DNA of 64,000 nucleotides from Edaphochlamys debaryana (GCA_016858145.1 JAEHOE010000087.1:1-64000); one strand, 5' to 3'; numbered from the stretch's first letter, positions 35,301 through 47,171 are shown. Numbers and translations are program-made. The notes: generated by a model not told the origin, from the sequence alone.

Positions 35301-38131
35301 GGTTGCTGCGCCCTACCTGCTGCCCTGACATTCCTCTCGGCCCACTCAATTCAGGCCCTGCTGACCGGGGCCTCCCCCGAAGTCAGGGGCAGCGACCGTC
35401 CGGACCCACGGCACGTGCGCGCGGCTCGCGTGGTGGCGGAGGTGGTGGCCTCCTCGCCCGCGCTCCGCCGCTTCCAGGAGACGGCGCCGATGCTGGGCGT
35501 GTGGGCTGCGGGGCACATCGGTGAGAAGCCCTCGCCCGCTGCCGCCATGGCGGCCGAGGTGGCGGCGGCGGCGGGTTACAAGTGCGTCAGCCCGGGCCGC
35601 CCCAGCGCTGACCCGGCCGTGCCGGCACCCTTCGCGTGGGTCGGCAGCGGTACTATGGAGGGCATGGGGGTGGCAATGGAGCTGCTCCGAGAGCCGCTCC
35701 TGCGGGGCTCGGCGGGATACTGGCGCATGGCGATACGGCTTGGGCCCGAGTTCGCGCCCCCGTCGCCCCAAGTCCTGGCGCCGCTCCTGACCGGTACCGC
35801 CGCCGCCATGCTGGCGGCATCGCCGGGCACATCTGGGGGTAGCAACCCGTACGACAAGGACGTAGAGATGGCTGCCGTGCATCTGTTCGGCCTGGCACGG
35901 GTCCTGGCGGATGACGAGCTGTTCGGCTCCGCCGGCCTGCCGCCGCCTGCCGTACTGCCGTACACGGCCGAGGCGCTGGGCTGGGCGGTGCGGTGCCTGT
36001 CGGACGGCGGGGAGCGCCTGGGGATGCAGTTTGTATTCAACACGTTCGAGTACCTTGGCAAGGTTATCACGTCAGGTGGGGGCCCCACCGGGTGGGGTGG
36101 CCATGTGTGGGCATGTGTGTTTACGGTGTTGTCGGACTGCCGAGACCCGACCTACGCAACCGCCACCCCGACCTTACCCGCAGGCTGGCCCTCGCTTGAC
36201 GAGGCCGCCCGGGCCGACACCGCCGCCCGCCTGGCTCGGTGCGAGCTGCTCCCGGCCTTTGACGCGATTCTACGCCACCTGCGCCGACAGGGCGAGCTGG
36301 GCGGCGAGTTCGCACAGAACATCACGCACCGCCTGCTGTTCGGCCCCGCCATTCTCCCCATCCTGCGCGCCTCGCTGACTCCGCCGCCGGCCGGAGGTGG
36401 CGGCGACGCAGGCAGCGAGGGCGGAGGCGGAGGGAGCGGCGGGGCGGGGCAGCAGGGAACGCCTGGGGCAGCCCCCAAGCGCTGGCGGCCGCCGCTGGGG
36501 CTGTTCATCACTGGGGCCAAGCTGCTGCAGAGCGCGGTGGACATGCGGGGAAGCGTCGTGGGGAGTTCCCTGTTGACGAGTTCTGCTGGGGGCTTCGCTG
36601 AATGGAGTGGGCGAGCAGCACGGGGGGCCAGGTTGGTGAGCCCATCACACTCTTGCGTCGTTCATCATCACGTCTGGTACCGTACCGCCTGGCGCATGGC
36701 ACATGGCACAACCCATTGCCGCCAGAACCCCCTTTCATCGTTCGTGCCACCCACGGCTTTGGGGATGTCCGTCGCGACGACGCGCTTACACGTCCTGTAC
36801 ACCCACGCCTCTGCCTTCTCTCTCCCTCCTCTCTACTCCCTCCCGCCCTCCCCCAGACGATTACCGGGGACGTGGCGGTTACCTACGCCGTGACCCGCCT
36901 CGCCCTGGACCCCCAGCACGGCCTGGCGGCTCTGCTGGCGGAGCGGCCGCCCGGCAGCCCCGGCGCTGCGGAGGCGGCAGAGGCTCTGGCGCTGAGCCTG
37001 CAGGCGGTGGAGCGGCTGCACCCAGCGGTGCGGCTGCAGCTGTGCGAGGACGCGACGGGGCCGCTGCCGAGAAAGGTAGCTGAGTTGGTGGTTGATGGAT
37101 AGGGCGGGTGGACTGGACTGCAGGCGGCTGCAGGGTCTTCGTGACTAAGAATGAGCACACCGGCAATGCAATAGTCTTGCCATGCCCTGCGATGACCTGC
37201 CGCCACGCACTGTCACACCAAAGCCTTCCATTCCGCGAGCCGACCGCCGGCCCCATCCCCCCCCTTGGCCCCCTGGCACCCCACCCAGGTCAGCCCGGGG
37301 GGCGCAGGTGTGCCCCTGGCGGCCCTCGCCCTCGAGGCCCTCCCGGCGGTGTCTCGGCACCTGAGCGCGGAGAGACTGGCGGGGCTGAGGCTGGTGGGGC
37401 TACTGACGGTTGCGTCACTGCTGTCAGGCGAGCCGCCGCGACGGCCGGGGGCCGGCCCTCGCGGCGGCTCTGGCTCCCGCACAGGCGGCGGCGGCGGCAG
37501 CGGAGGGTGCGACGCGGAGGGGCTGGCGGCGACGGCGGCGGCGCTGCGGCGGGGCATTGCCGGTATGGTGGCGGCGCCGGCGGGCCGAGTGGTACTGCGG
37601 TCGTTCTTTGCAACTACCGGCGAGGCCTTGGAAATGATCCTCCAATGCACTCTGCAGTACAGCGCCGCCGAGGGCCGAGCGCTGGCGGCGGTGACCCGTG
37701 CGGCCATGCTGCCCGGTGCCGGCGGCGAGCTGCCGGAGGGTGTGACGGAGGCCCTGGCGGCCGTGGCGGCGGCGGCGAGTGCCGCTGCAACGGCGGCGCC
37801 GACGGTGGCGCTGGAGGCTCTGCTGGCTCCGGCGGAGCGGGCGGCGGTGGCGGCGGCGCGGCGTGGCAGCGTTGATGTGACGATCCTCGATCCCGATCTG
37901 CCAGCCTTCTACCCAACCCGCCTGCGCCTCTGCTGCAACCCCGGCTGCCGCTGCTTCGCGGGGCAGGCGGAGAGCGAGCTGCCCCTGCAGCGCTGCGGCG
38001 GCTGCCGTGTGGCGCTCTACTGCTCCCCCGCCTGCCAGAAGCAGCACTGGGCGGCGGAGGGGGAGACGGGGCACAAGGGGGACTGCCGCAGGCTCAAGGC
38101 GGCCCGGGCGGCGGAGGCGGGGGCCGAGTGA
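32353..38131 (+). CDS. MYND zinc-finger protein, right palindrome copy (intact)
   Basis: Exons 32353-33039, 33406-34332, 35355-36075, 36184-36557, 36857-37075 and 37289-38131, all in phase, 1,256 residues. It begins MPAHERGVGAVRGG. The C-terminal MYND finger (CCNPGC...CGGC...YCSPAC...HKGDC, about residues 1,190-1,245) is complete; in the last 85 residues it differs from the left copy at 3 positions. Conserved blocks between the twins include RFQETAPMLGVWAAGH, TAEALGWAVRCL, THRLLFGPAILPILRAS and SPGAAEAAEALALSLQ. Several tracts between them differ completely. Long Ala, Gly and Ser runs are present. The function is unknown; protein-protein contact through MYND is likely. The intron 33,040-33,405 is a multiple of three with no stop, so a retained form would add 122 residues. 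Confidence 0.8.
34333..35354 (+). other. Long intron of MYND-right with unmatched insertion
   Basis: The equivalent intron of the left copy is 308 bases, here 1,022. The extra DNA holds no ORF with a recognised domain. Near 34,990-35,012 is a palindromic run of gagctcatgagctcatgag. It may be a non-autonomous insertion, but I could not define termini. Confidence 0.5.
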
Positions 38132-39165
38132 TGGAGGGGAGGAGCAGACGGGAGCACACGGCTCAGCGGCTGGAGGGGTGAGGAAGGCTGGAAGCTGATG
38201 TGGTAGGGGCAGGACCGCCTCTGCCTTCGGACTGATTGGATGTTGCGGTTTGTGGTTGTGCCGTGGGCTCAAGGCCGCTTGGAAACTGTTTGTCTCAGGC
38301 ACGGTAAGGAGTAGGGCGATGGGCCATCGAGGGCTGGGCGGCTAGCCCTGATAGCGTATCTGGCTCGCCCGTTGCGTTGCGCGGCTTGATACCGGCATAG
38401 CGACTGCCGCAGCAAGCGGAACGGTATGAATCGTTGAAGACCGGTTGCGCCACCGCTCAACAGGGCGAGTGCTTGCTAGCAGAGTTCGCCGTGTGTGGCT
38501 CCGGCCCTAGCTCCGGTGCGTGTCGTTCGTGCTGGCTGTGCGTGTGGCTGAGGTGCTGAACGCTGGGCCGGTGAAGGGCATGGCCCGCGTGTAGTGCGGG
38601 GGTATGGGACATTGCAGCATGGGGGCTCGAGGAGTGTTGTGAGGTGCCAGCCAGGGTGCGCCTTGCGTGGCCCTAATCCCCTCCGGCTCACCCAGCGTCA
38701 GTTGTAACCCTACAGGGAGTTCCCCGGGCTCCCCTGAGCCCCCCCCTTCAGAGCGCTTCTCTGTGGGGCAGAGCTTCGCCCTGCTGGGAGAATTGATGGG
38801 GTGACGTGCCTCGGACGAATGCTAGGCTGAGCAGTGCGGGGCTGGCGGGCTGCGCGTGGTGGCTGCGAGGGTAGCCGAGGAAGGCCAAGGGGTCCGCAAG
38901 CCGCCGCCTTCATCGCGGCACACGCAGCAGCTGTTGCGACATTTGAATGCGGCAGATGCCTGTCTTTGGTGCCGCTCAGGTCCTCTGGCAACACCCGCTT
39001 CCCAATAGCCAATTGCTGACAACATAGAAACGCTTAACTTTCGTTGCCAGAGTCCTTATCGCGCTCTGACCATTGCTTGCAACCCCGACGCATGGCCAGC
39101 CGGTGTTGACCCACGCTTGCTCTGACTCGGTCGCAGCGTGTAGGAGCTAGCGAGCAGGCACAGGA
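38132..39165. other. Intergenic region MYND-right to Aurora kinase
   Basis: The first 550 bases belong to the palindrome arm and probably to the MYND 3' untranslated region. TGTAA at 38,703-38,707 is the candidate polyadenylation site. The remainder should carry the kinase promoter; no TATA box was recognised. Confidence 0.45.
38703..38707 (+). terminator. Candidate TGTAA polyadenylation signal of the right MYND gene
   Basis: TGTAA about 575 bases after the stop at 38,131, just outside the palindrome arm. The left copy has an equivalent word at a similar distance, also outside the arm. Confidence 0.45.
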
Positions 39166-41668
39166 ATGCAGCCGCTGAAGTCTTCGACAAACTTGCTCAA
39201 ACCGGCAGCAGCTGGTGGAAAGCAGGCCCAGGGCAAGGCGCGCGACAAAGAGGAGCCCGTAACATTGCGACAAGATGCGGGAAAGGCTGCGGGCACCAGC
39301 GCTGGACCAGCGGAGAACGCAAAGCGCTGGACCATTGACGACTTCGAAATCGGAAAGCCTCTGGGCAAGGGCAAGTTTGGCAACGTCTACCTGGCTCGTG
39401 AGAAGTCGAGCAGGTTCATCGTAGCGCTTAAGGTGCGAGAAAGTGCACAGTCGTCAAGCATGTCAGCTCGGCAAGGGGTTGCTCGCAGCGCACGCTGACC
39501 ACCCGTGGCTGTGGGCACATGTAGGTGCTCTTCAAGAGCCAGCTACAGCAGTCAAACGTCGAGCACCAGCTCCGGCGAGAAGTTGAGATACAGGCTCACC
39601 TCCGGCACCCCAACATCCTGCGCCTCTACGGCTACTTCTACGACAAGGTGCGCGCGGGGCGCTGCACACAGAGGGAACATGTGCTGGGGCCCGCAATAGA
39701 GCATGCAGCCCGCTGGGCCTGACGGGGGGGCAGGCTGGAGAGGAAGCCGGGAGGCAGAGGGGGTCGTTCCGGCTCCCAAGGCTGCCAGCGCCTGCCTCCC
39801 CACCGAGCAGGAGAAAGTGTACCTCATCCTGGAGTACGCCGCGAAGGGGGAGCTGTACAAGGAGCTCGTGAAGTGCAACCACTTCGATGAGCCCACGTCG
39901 GCCACGTAAGGCCCGCGCGGGAAGGCAGGGGCTGGGCCTGGCTGGCCACCGTCCTTGGGATGCGTCCACTCCTCAGCAGCAACAGGATGCGTTCCGCGAA
40001 GCACGCGCGTGTTGAAAGGGGTACGCGTGGCAACAGACTGCCCCCTTTCATCAAGCTTCTGGCCCAGCTCACGGGGTCATGAGTCCTCATAGCCTGTGGC
40101 AATGGGGTGCAGTCCCGCCGCGACCCGACTGGACTGTCCTTGCGCTGCCCGCAGCTACATCCTGTCGCTGGCGCGCGCGCTGCACTACTGCCACACCAAG
40201 CACGTCATCCACCGCGACATCAAGCCGGAGAACCTGCTGGTGGGGCTCAACGGGGAGCTCAAGATCAGCGACTTCGGCTGGTCGGTGCACGCACCCAGCA
40301 ACAGGTGGGGAGTCTCAGGGAGCCAGCTTGGGGAGGGTGGTGGTACCAGGGGAGAGGCACCCTTGCACCGACAGGGCGGGTCCATGGTAGCCAAGCGGAC
40401 ATGCTGGTTGCTCCAGCCTTGCATGATGAGCATGTCAAGCAGCCAACGCCGGGCCGCCCTGCCCGCAAGCGATGCCCCAGGCCTGCCTGCAACCGCACGA
40501 GCACGAACGCACGCGGGTGCCGGGCTTGCTCGCACCACGTTGCCACCGCTCTTCCACGCATCCACCCATCCACTCTGCCTGCTCTCATGCCCCAACTGTG
40601 TGTGCACCCTCCCAACCCGCCCCAGGCGGCGGACGCTGTGCGGCACGCTGGACTACCTGCCCCCCGAGATGGTGGAGGGCAAGGAGCACTCCACGGCCGT
40701 GGACAACTGGAGCCTGGGCGTGCTGACCTACGAGTTCCTGTTCGGCGGCCCGCCCTTCGAGGCGCCGGGCCACCAGGACACGTACAAGCGGTGAGGGTCA
40801 TGGACGTGGAAGGCAGGGCGAGAGTGGGGATTGTGGGGGGAGGGCAGAGAACTGCAGTCGAGGGAGGTCATTCGAAAGGGGTGAATGAGCGAAGGTGGCC
40901 TCCGGGCGAAGGCGATGGGGGCAGTGGCAAGGAGGGCAGGCGCAGGCAGAAGTGGGACGAGGAAAAGGGGGGACTAGGGGAAGCGGTGCATGGGCGGGCG
41001 GAGGTAGCAGGGAGAGGCGGCGATGGGCATGGTAAGCAACCCGGGAGGGGGGGGGTTCCGGCATTGGGGCCTAGAGAAAGCCTCGATGCAATAGTAAGCG
41101 GTAGGCATTGCATGTCTGCCTGCTCTAGGACCCACTGCGTGCTGTAGGTCTCCTGCCTGCATGGCGCCCTGGCCTCCGAGCCCACCTGCGCCCCCGGGGC
41201 TCCACCGCAACGCAGGATCGTGCGCGTGGACCTCAAGTTCCCCGACTGGCCCGAGGTGTCCGAGGAGGCCAAGAGCTTCATCCGGAGGGTCAGTCCACGG
41301 GCCTTGACCCCCCACCCCTTACCCGGGTCTTCCGAACCGCGTCCCCTCCATGCCTAGGCCTGTCGGCCTCACGCGCCTTGCTGATGCCCACCCCACATCT
41401 CCCCTGCCGTCAACGCGCAACCTGTCCGCCTTGCGCGACCCGGTCACTCCTGCCTGAGGAGCTCGCATGCGTTTCATGAGCTCACCGTCATCTCCTGCCC
41501 AACCCCTGCGCTGACCCCCTATTCTTCCACCCACCGCTTGCCTCCCGACAGCTGCTGACCAAGGACGCCGCCAAGCGCCTGCCGCTGACCGAGGTGGAGA
41601 ACGACCCCTGGATCCGGGTGAACGCCTCGCCGGAGATGCTGCGCAAGGGCGCGGAGGGGAGCGCATAG
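39166..41668 (+). CDS. Aurora-type Ser/Thr protein kinase
   Basis: Seven exons: 39166-39432, 39525-39647, 39811-39905, 40155-40304, 40626-40790, 41216-41288 and 41552-41668; all phases agree, 329 residues. Aurora kinases act on chromatin, spindle and cytokinesis targets, and in volvocine algae a relative also takes part in flagellar control. After a ~55-residue basic, disordered head come the glycine loop GKGKFGNVY (67-75), catalytic Lys in VALK (89), HRDIKPEN (181-188), [27 protein letters not shown] (201 onward; the Thr of RRTLCGT is the expected activation-loop phosphosite) and [44 protein letters not shown] is the Aurora signature. Asn replaces the more usual residue in VDxWSLGVL. The length and short head fit canonical plant-type Auroras rather than long-headed CALK. 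It is convergent with the P450 gene. Confidence 0.92.
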
Positions 41669-42499
41669 CGCGTGGCTGGCGCCGAAGACGGGGTTGGTGG
41701 GGACGAGTAGGGCGGTGGTGCAACGCTGAGGCTTGAGAGACGGCGGCTGCAGGGGGGGGGCGGATCATCATAACAGGCGGCTGCGTCCGTATGCTGGGCT
41801 CAGTGATGGCAACTTTCACATTGACACGGAATGCCCGCGGGCCATGCGAGGCACGCGTTGACCGGTAGCATGGCAAGCGGCAAGAGATGCGGACAGGAGG
41901 ACGTGGGCCAGAGGGAAATATTACACAGAAGGCGGCGCGCGCACGCGTGCAACGGCACTCAGTACACACATGTATCCATGCTAACGGCGTGCCAACTGCG
42001 AGCTCCACAGCAAACCTCCACGCTCTCTTGGCTGGGACCGGCCAGCTGCATGTGTATGGTCAAGGTGGAGGCCTTCCTGACAGTATCCCAACTCCGCCAG
42101 CAGCATCAGCCGGCTGACCCGGCATCAAATCCATCAACTGCACGCGCACGTCTTTAATGCATCCACTTTATGGGACATTTATTAACTCTGCATCTCACTA
42201 GTGCTCTCAATCAATAAGCACGCTTGGCCTGATAACGGCTTCGCAATGTTGCAACTGTTCTCACGGTACCCCTCAAGTTCTTCTGCTTGTACGGTTCCCA
42301 CAAGTGTCATAGGCACACGGCATATCACGCTTGCCCCCACCCGCAATGTACAACTTCAGGATGGACCTGTTCATATCCCTACGTGTACCACAATTTGTTG
42401 GGACTGGACCCCTGCCTCTCCTCATCTGCAGCCCACCCCGCATAACCTACTCAACCATTCGACGCCCAGATCCGGACGGTGCGTGGTGTGGCTGTGTGC
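41669..42499. other. Convergent intergenic region, kinase and P450 3' ends
   Basis: It holds the 3' untranslated regions of both convergent genes. TTACA at 41,931-41,935 is a TGTAA signal for the leftward P450. No clear signal for the kinase was seen. The sequence from about 42,130 on is less GC-rich than its surroundings. No coding exon recognised. Confidence 0.45.
41931..41935 (-). terminator. Candidate TGTAA polyadenylation signal of the P450 gene
   Basis: TTACA on the + strand, about 565 bases past the P450 stop codon at 42,500-42,502. The distance is typical of the 3' untranslated lengths inferred for neighbours. Confidence 0.45.
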
Positions 42500-45400
42500 T
42501 TAGCTGGTGTGGCTGCGCGGCCTGAACCGCACTCCGAGCCCCTGTGCCGGCCTCAGTGACACGAACAGTCGCTGCGGCAGGCCCCCCGCGCCAGGGCCGT
42601 CCCTGACCGCCCCCGCATACACCTGACCGCCGCCCCCCGACAGCCCCGTGCCCTCGGGGCGACCAGCGCCGGGGCCAGACCCTCGGCCCGGGCCTCCGTC
42701 GTGGAGATCCATCTGGCGCATGAGATCTTGGTCCACGAGATCCATGTCGTACCGCAGGATCACGTGGGCCACGAGCAGCTTGACTTCCGCCAGACCAAAG
42801 GCGGCGCCAATGCAGGTACGCGGGCCGGACCCGAACGCCATGAAGGGCCCGCGCCGCCAGGCCTCCGTAGTCGCCTCACCTCCGTAGCCACCGCCGCCAA
42901 TCCTGCCGTTAACGCTGTCAGGCCCTTCGCTGCTGCAGCCGCTATCTCCGTTGCCGCTGCCGCTGCCGCTGGCTCGCTCCAGGAAGCGCTCCGGCCTGAA
43001 CTCGTGCGGGCGGTCCCACAGCCCCGGCAGGCGGTGGAGGACGTAGGGCGACACGAGCAGCTCCTCCTGGGGTGGGGTCGGGCCGCAGGGGCAGTGGATG
43101 AGTGCAGGTGTGGGAACTGGGAAGAGATCGCGCCTGATCACTTGCCGAGGACCGTGAAGAAATGCTTGACGCAGCGAGCACAGCAGGTGCACCCTGGGAC
43201 GCCTGGCCCAAGCCCGCCCAAACCCGACTCCTCCACACCACCTCCCGCCCAACTCACCCCGGGCCGCACGTCGCATCCGCCCGCCCGCGCCCCCGCCGGC
43301 CCCGCGCTCTGACGCGACAGCACCGGCACCGGCGGGAACAGCCGCAGCGCCTCCTGCACCACCGCGCCCAGGTACGGCAGCCGCGCCAGGGCGCCGTACA
43401 CGTACGGAGACCGTACGGCACCCGCCATGCTGCCGTCCGTAACCGCAGCCCCGCTCAGCCCAAGCTCTGACTCGAGCTCCGCCCTCAGTCGCCGCTGCGA
43501 CCCCGGGTGAGCCGCCAGCAGGGTGAGAGCCCAGGCGGCGGCTCCGGAGGTGTTCTCATGGCCCATGGCGATGAGGCTGAAGCCCACGGAGACCAGATCT
43601 GCCACCTCGGCGGCGGTAGTGGATGCGACTGCGGCGGCGGGGCCGGCGCTAGTAGATGCGGCGGCGCTGGGCGTGGCAGGTTGCGCAAAGGCGGAGGTGG
43701 AGGAAGAGGCGGGGCTGAGCGTGGACATGGCGCCGGAGGCGCGTGTGGCGGGAAGCGCAAAGGCGGGGGTGGCGGAGGTGTAAGAGGTGGACGTGGTAGC
43801 GGCTGAGGGCTTTGCGGCTGGAGCTGAGGGATCTGTGGCGGACGGAGCGTTCTGGGTGGCTGGCATGGTGGTGGTGGCGGGATGCGGGGCCAGGTCCGAC
43901 GCGGAGAGCGAAGGGGCGGGGAGGACGCAAGTGAAGGAGGTGGAGGAGAGGGAGAGGGAGGAGGAGGCCGAGGAGGCCGTGGCGAGGGAGCAGGAGGAGG
44001 CGCAGCTGTGGAGGGATCGCGGCAGGGCCGGGGGCATTGGCTGGGGTTCTTTGGAGTCCGCGGCGGGGGAGCGCGGGGGCGAGGGGGCGTCCTGGCTGGG
44101 GCGGGTAGTACGGTCTCGGCCATGGTAAGGGCCTGTGGGGCGGAAGCGGGGTGGCGGGGAAGGGGGTAGGAGAGGTTTGGAGCTCACCTTGCAGCTATCG
44201 CAGACCCAGCAGACCGGTAACGACCAAGCATTCCCGAACTCCGCCGCCGAAAACAGGCCAGCGGCCCGCTTGACCCCGTCATCTACCAACCCGCCATGAT
44301 GCCAAGACACTTGGGCGCTCACCGCTGGGGTCCTGGGCGGGCGCTCGGGGCTCCGCGGGTCGCCGCCGCCGCACCACCTCCGCCGCCGCACAGCGCAGCA
44401 GCACCGGTGGCGGCGGGAGTGGCGGCGGCAGTGGCGGCGGGCAGGCTCCTCCCTCTGCCCCCAGCGCCACAGCCGCCGCTCCGCCCTCGCCAATCCCGCC
44501 GGACGCTGTAATGCCGGCGGCAGCGGCACCGCCACCATCCTCCACCTTGGTGGCGGCGGCCTCCGCCTCCGCCAGGGCTGTGGCGGCGGCGGCGGCCAGG
44601 GTTCCGTCCACCAAGCGCTGGGCGGCGGCCAGGCGGCGGGCAGCGGGCAGGAGCGGGGGCCCCGGCAGGCGCCAGAGGGGGAGGCCGGGGGAGGCGCGGC
44701 GGTGCCACTCGACCAGGAGCGAGCGCAGGGCGGCGCGGAAGGCGGCGCGGGGGTGGGAGACAACGCCGTGGAGACCTGCGTCCGCGGGGGAGGGAGGGGT
44801 CCATTGGGGTGAGGGCAGGGTGGCGGGGACAGATAGATGGCAGCTGGATGTTATACGTAAAAGGGGGCCTGGACCACAAGGAGGTACGCGCGGAGGAGCG
44901 AGTAGCGCGACTAGCGCCGCACTCCGTCCACAGCCCCGGGCTTGCTTGCCCCCATGCGCCATGCCCATGCAAAGGGTTCGTTACAGTACCCGTCCGCCCT
45001 GCCTCACGACTCACCGTCAACGCTGCTGCCGGCCTCCTCCGCAGCCGCCGCGGGCCCCAGCACCAGGTCTGACATGAGCTCCAGGCTCCACTCGAGCAGC
45101 CGCACCTCCAGATCCAACACCACAAACGAACCGCCGCCGCCGCCGCCGCCGCCGCTGCCAAGCCCCAGCGCCGCAGCGAAGGCCGCAGCGAAGGCCGCCG
45201 CCGAGCGGTCCATGTACGGCAGGCCGTGCCGCTGCGCCGCCGCCAGCGCCGCCGCCGACAGGCAGCGGACGCGCCGCCAGTCGGCGGCGGCGCCCCCCCC
45301 GCCGCCAGCCCTGCCGCCGCCGCCGCCGCCGCTGGGTCGTTGCAGGCCGTGGGCGCCGCTGATGATCAGCAGGTTGTGGGGGCTGACGGAGCGTATGGCC

Positions 45401-46140
45401 TCGTACCCCTGGCCCTTAGCCCAGTCGGTCTCGTCTCGACGGAGCACGGCCAGGGCTGCGGCGGGGTCTGTCAGGAGCAGAAGCGGCGAGCGGAGGAGGC
45501 CGAAGCCCAGGCGAAGCAGGGAAGGCGGCGGGGTTGGCGGCGGGGTTGGCGGCGGGGTTGCGGGGGTTGCGGGGATTGTGGGCGACGGGGCTAGGGCTTG
45601 GGTGAGGCGCGTGGGCTTGGCGGGGGGAGAGTGTGGAAAGGAGTTTGCGGTGGTGGGGGAAGGGCGCGAGGCGGCGGCGAGATGGAGGAGGGCGGCGTGG
45701 GGCGCGGCCGGGTGGAAGAGGGCTGCCAGGCCCACGAGCGGCGCTCCTCGTAGCGACAGCTCCGGACCCGGAGGGCGGAACGCTGTGGAGCCACAGCTGC
45801 CTTCGGCGTCGCTACCGGGCCTGGGCCCCGTAACACCTGAATCGCTGGAGCCCCTGCTTGGGCCCGTGCTTGAGTCGGACGTCGTCGGGCTGGAGCGCTC
45901 GCCGATGGCAGGGCGAAGCTTCGCGCGCACCGGGCCGGGCTCCTCGAGCTGCGGCTCCCCGCTTCGAGCTGGGCGCTCGCGTGGTGCTGCAGCGGGGTTG
46001 TGAGGCTCTTTCGGGCGTATGAGGTAAGGGAGCGCGAAGAGCGCCATGGCTGTCATCAGCAGCAGCGCGGCCAACCCGGCCGGTCTACCCAGCGACAGGC
46101 CGGCCAGCAGCTGCGTGAGCACCAGCATCCTGCAGAGCAT
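42500..46140 (-). CDS. Cytochrome P450 with long low-complexity insertions
   Basis: Haem-thiolate monooxygenase, probably membrane-anchored. Exons 5'->3': 46140-45015, 44775-44323, 44282-43258 and 43066-42500; phases agree, 1,056 residues, about twice the usual ~500. An N-terminal anchor (GLAALLLMTAMALFALPYLI) is followed by a Pro/Ser/Gly-rich stretch of some 130 residues. Hallmarks are I-helix IAMGHENTSGAAAWAL (usual AGxETT; here Asn stands before the Thr), K-helix VVQEALRLFPPVPVLSR with ExxR, FRPERF, and the haem loop FMAFGSGPRTCIGAAFGLAE with the thiolate Cys near residue 953. A further insertion of roughly 180 low-complexity residues precedes the I-helix in exon 3; I chose one long exon there because removing an internal 55-base GT..AG stretch would break the frame. 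The I-helix looks closest to CYP97/CYP4-like clans, but the family is not assigned. Substrate unknown. Confidence 0.85.
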
Positions 46141-47171
46141 AGTTACAGATGCCGTGTTTCGGCTTGGAAAGCGGGCCGAAGTGACGAGTCTGTCGTGCGA
46201 ATGTCGCGGTGGTCACGGGACTTCTCGGAAGCGCTGTGGGCTGTCGCCAGGCCGGTCGCCAGAGTGTGTTGGTGGTGGCGAAGGTGGAGACTGAGAGGTG
46301 CTGCGCGGTACCGAGGGACGCAGCGTGGCAGCTTGGGACGCCTCGCGAGCTGCGCGGGGCCCTGGGCGAAGGGCGACTCGGGCCCACACACAACCTAGAC
46401 CGCAGCTGGGACACACTGCCCGGATGTTGCAAGAGCGCAGAGCGACTAATCGATCACACCAACCGGTTACTCCAGTCGCAGGGCTACGGAAAGCGAGGGC
46501 CGAGAGGCCAACCGCCAAAATTTGAAACCCGTGCGTGCGGCACTCGAGTCCGGGTCCCGGTAACCGCTCCCGGTGGCAAGAATCGAGTCTGGCTTGAAGC
46601 ACAAAGTCTGCTTATACACACACGCACTGCACGCGATCACGGCTGCGACACTCATTTGGGTAAAGGCTAGTTTGTGGCGTGCCGGTTACACGTTCAGGGG
46701 CGTTCGGCCGGCCCTTCGCAAAAGGCCTTCTCGCCCTTCAGAGCCCCCGCTAACCGGGCCCGGCCTTCCAGTGAGCACCCGTCGACACAAGCAAAGCAAC
46801 AACGGTACGTGAGCAATCACGATCAACAGACCCCCTCCACCTTGGAAGGCCCCTCCCGCAGCCACCATCCTCGCCCGGCGGCCCCTGCCCCTCCCTCACC
46901 CTCGCAGCCACCACTCCCTCAGTTTCACGCCCCCCAACCCGCCCCAGCACGCGACGAGTCCCACCATCACACACCCGAGCAGCCCTTGAAACCTCGTCGT
47001 CATCCCGAGACCCACCAACGCCCCCCCACCCCTCACGCAGCTCTCTCCCATGCGCTTCGGCACGATTAAACCCGGACCCCGCAAGAGCACCTCCTCCTCC
47101 TGCGGCTGTTCTGACCGCTCAGGTCGACCCCGCTCAGGGGCTGCGATGTCTGCCCGCTCAGCTCGACCCCC
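46141..47171. other. Intergenic region V-ATPase 3' end to P450 promoter
   Basis: No gene recognised. The right half is the likely 3' untranslated region of V-ATPase subunit a with TTACA (TGTAA in its sense) at 46,686-46,690. The left part should be the P450 promoter and 5' leader. Confidence 0.45.
46686..46690 (-). terminator. Candidate TGTAA polyadenylation signal of VHA-a
   Basis: TTACA on the + strand reads TGTAA in the gene's sense, about 480 bases past the stop codon at 47,172. Confidence 0.45.

Larger units (their letters stand above)
32170..38680. repeat. Right arm of giant inverted repeat (~6.5 kb)
   Basis: Mirror of 26,745-32,169. Coding exons and the 3' flank to about 38,680 align with the left arm. 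Two stretches are unmatched: the 366-base intron 33,040-33,405 and roughly 0.7 kb within the intron 34,333-35,354. Confidence 0.85.

Noticed and set aside
44123..44177. A 55-nt GT..AG intron in exon 3 of the P450 gene
   Set aside because: Splice signals look good, but removing it shifts the frame away from the I-helix and haem-loop coding sequence.
46400..46660. Possible tRNA-like segment
   Set aside because: No cloverleaf or internal A/B box pair could be assembled; no tRNA was found anywhere in the window.
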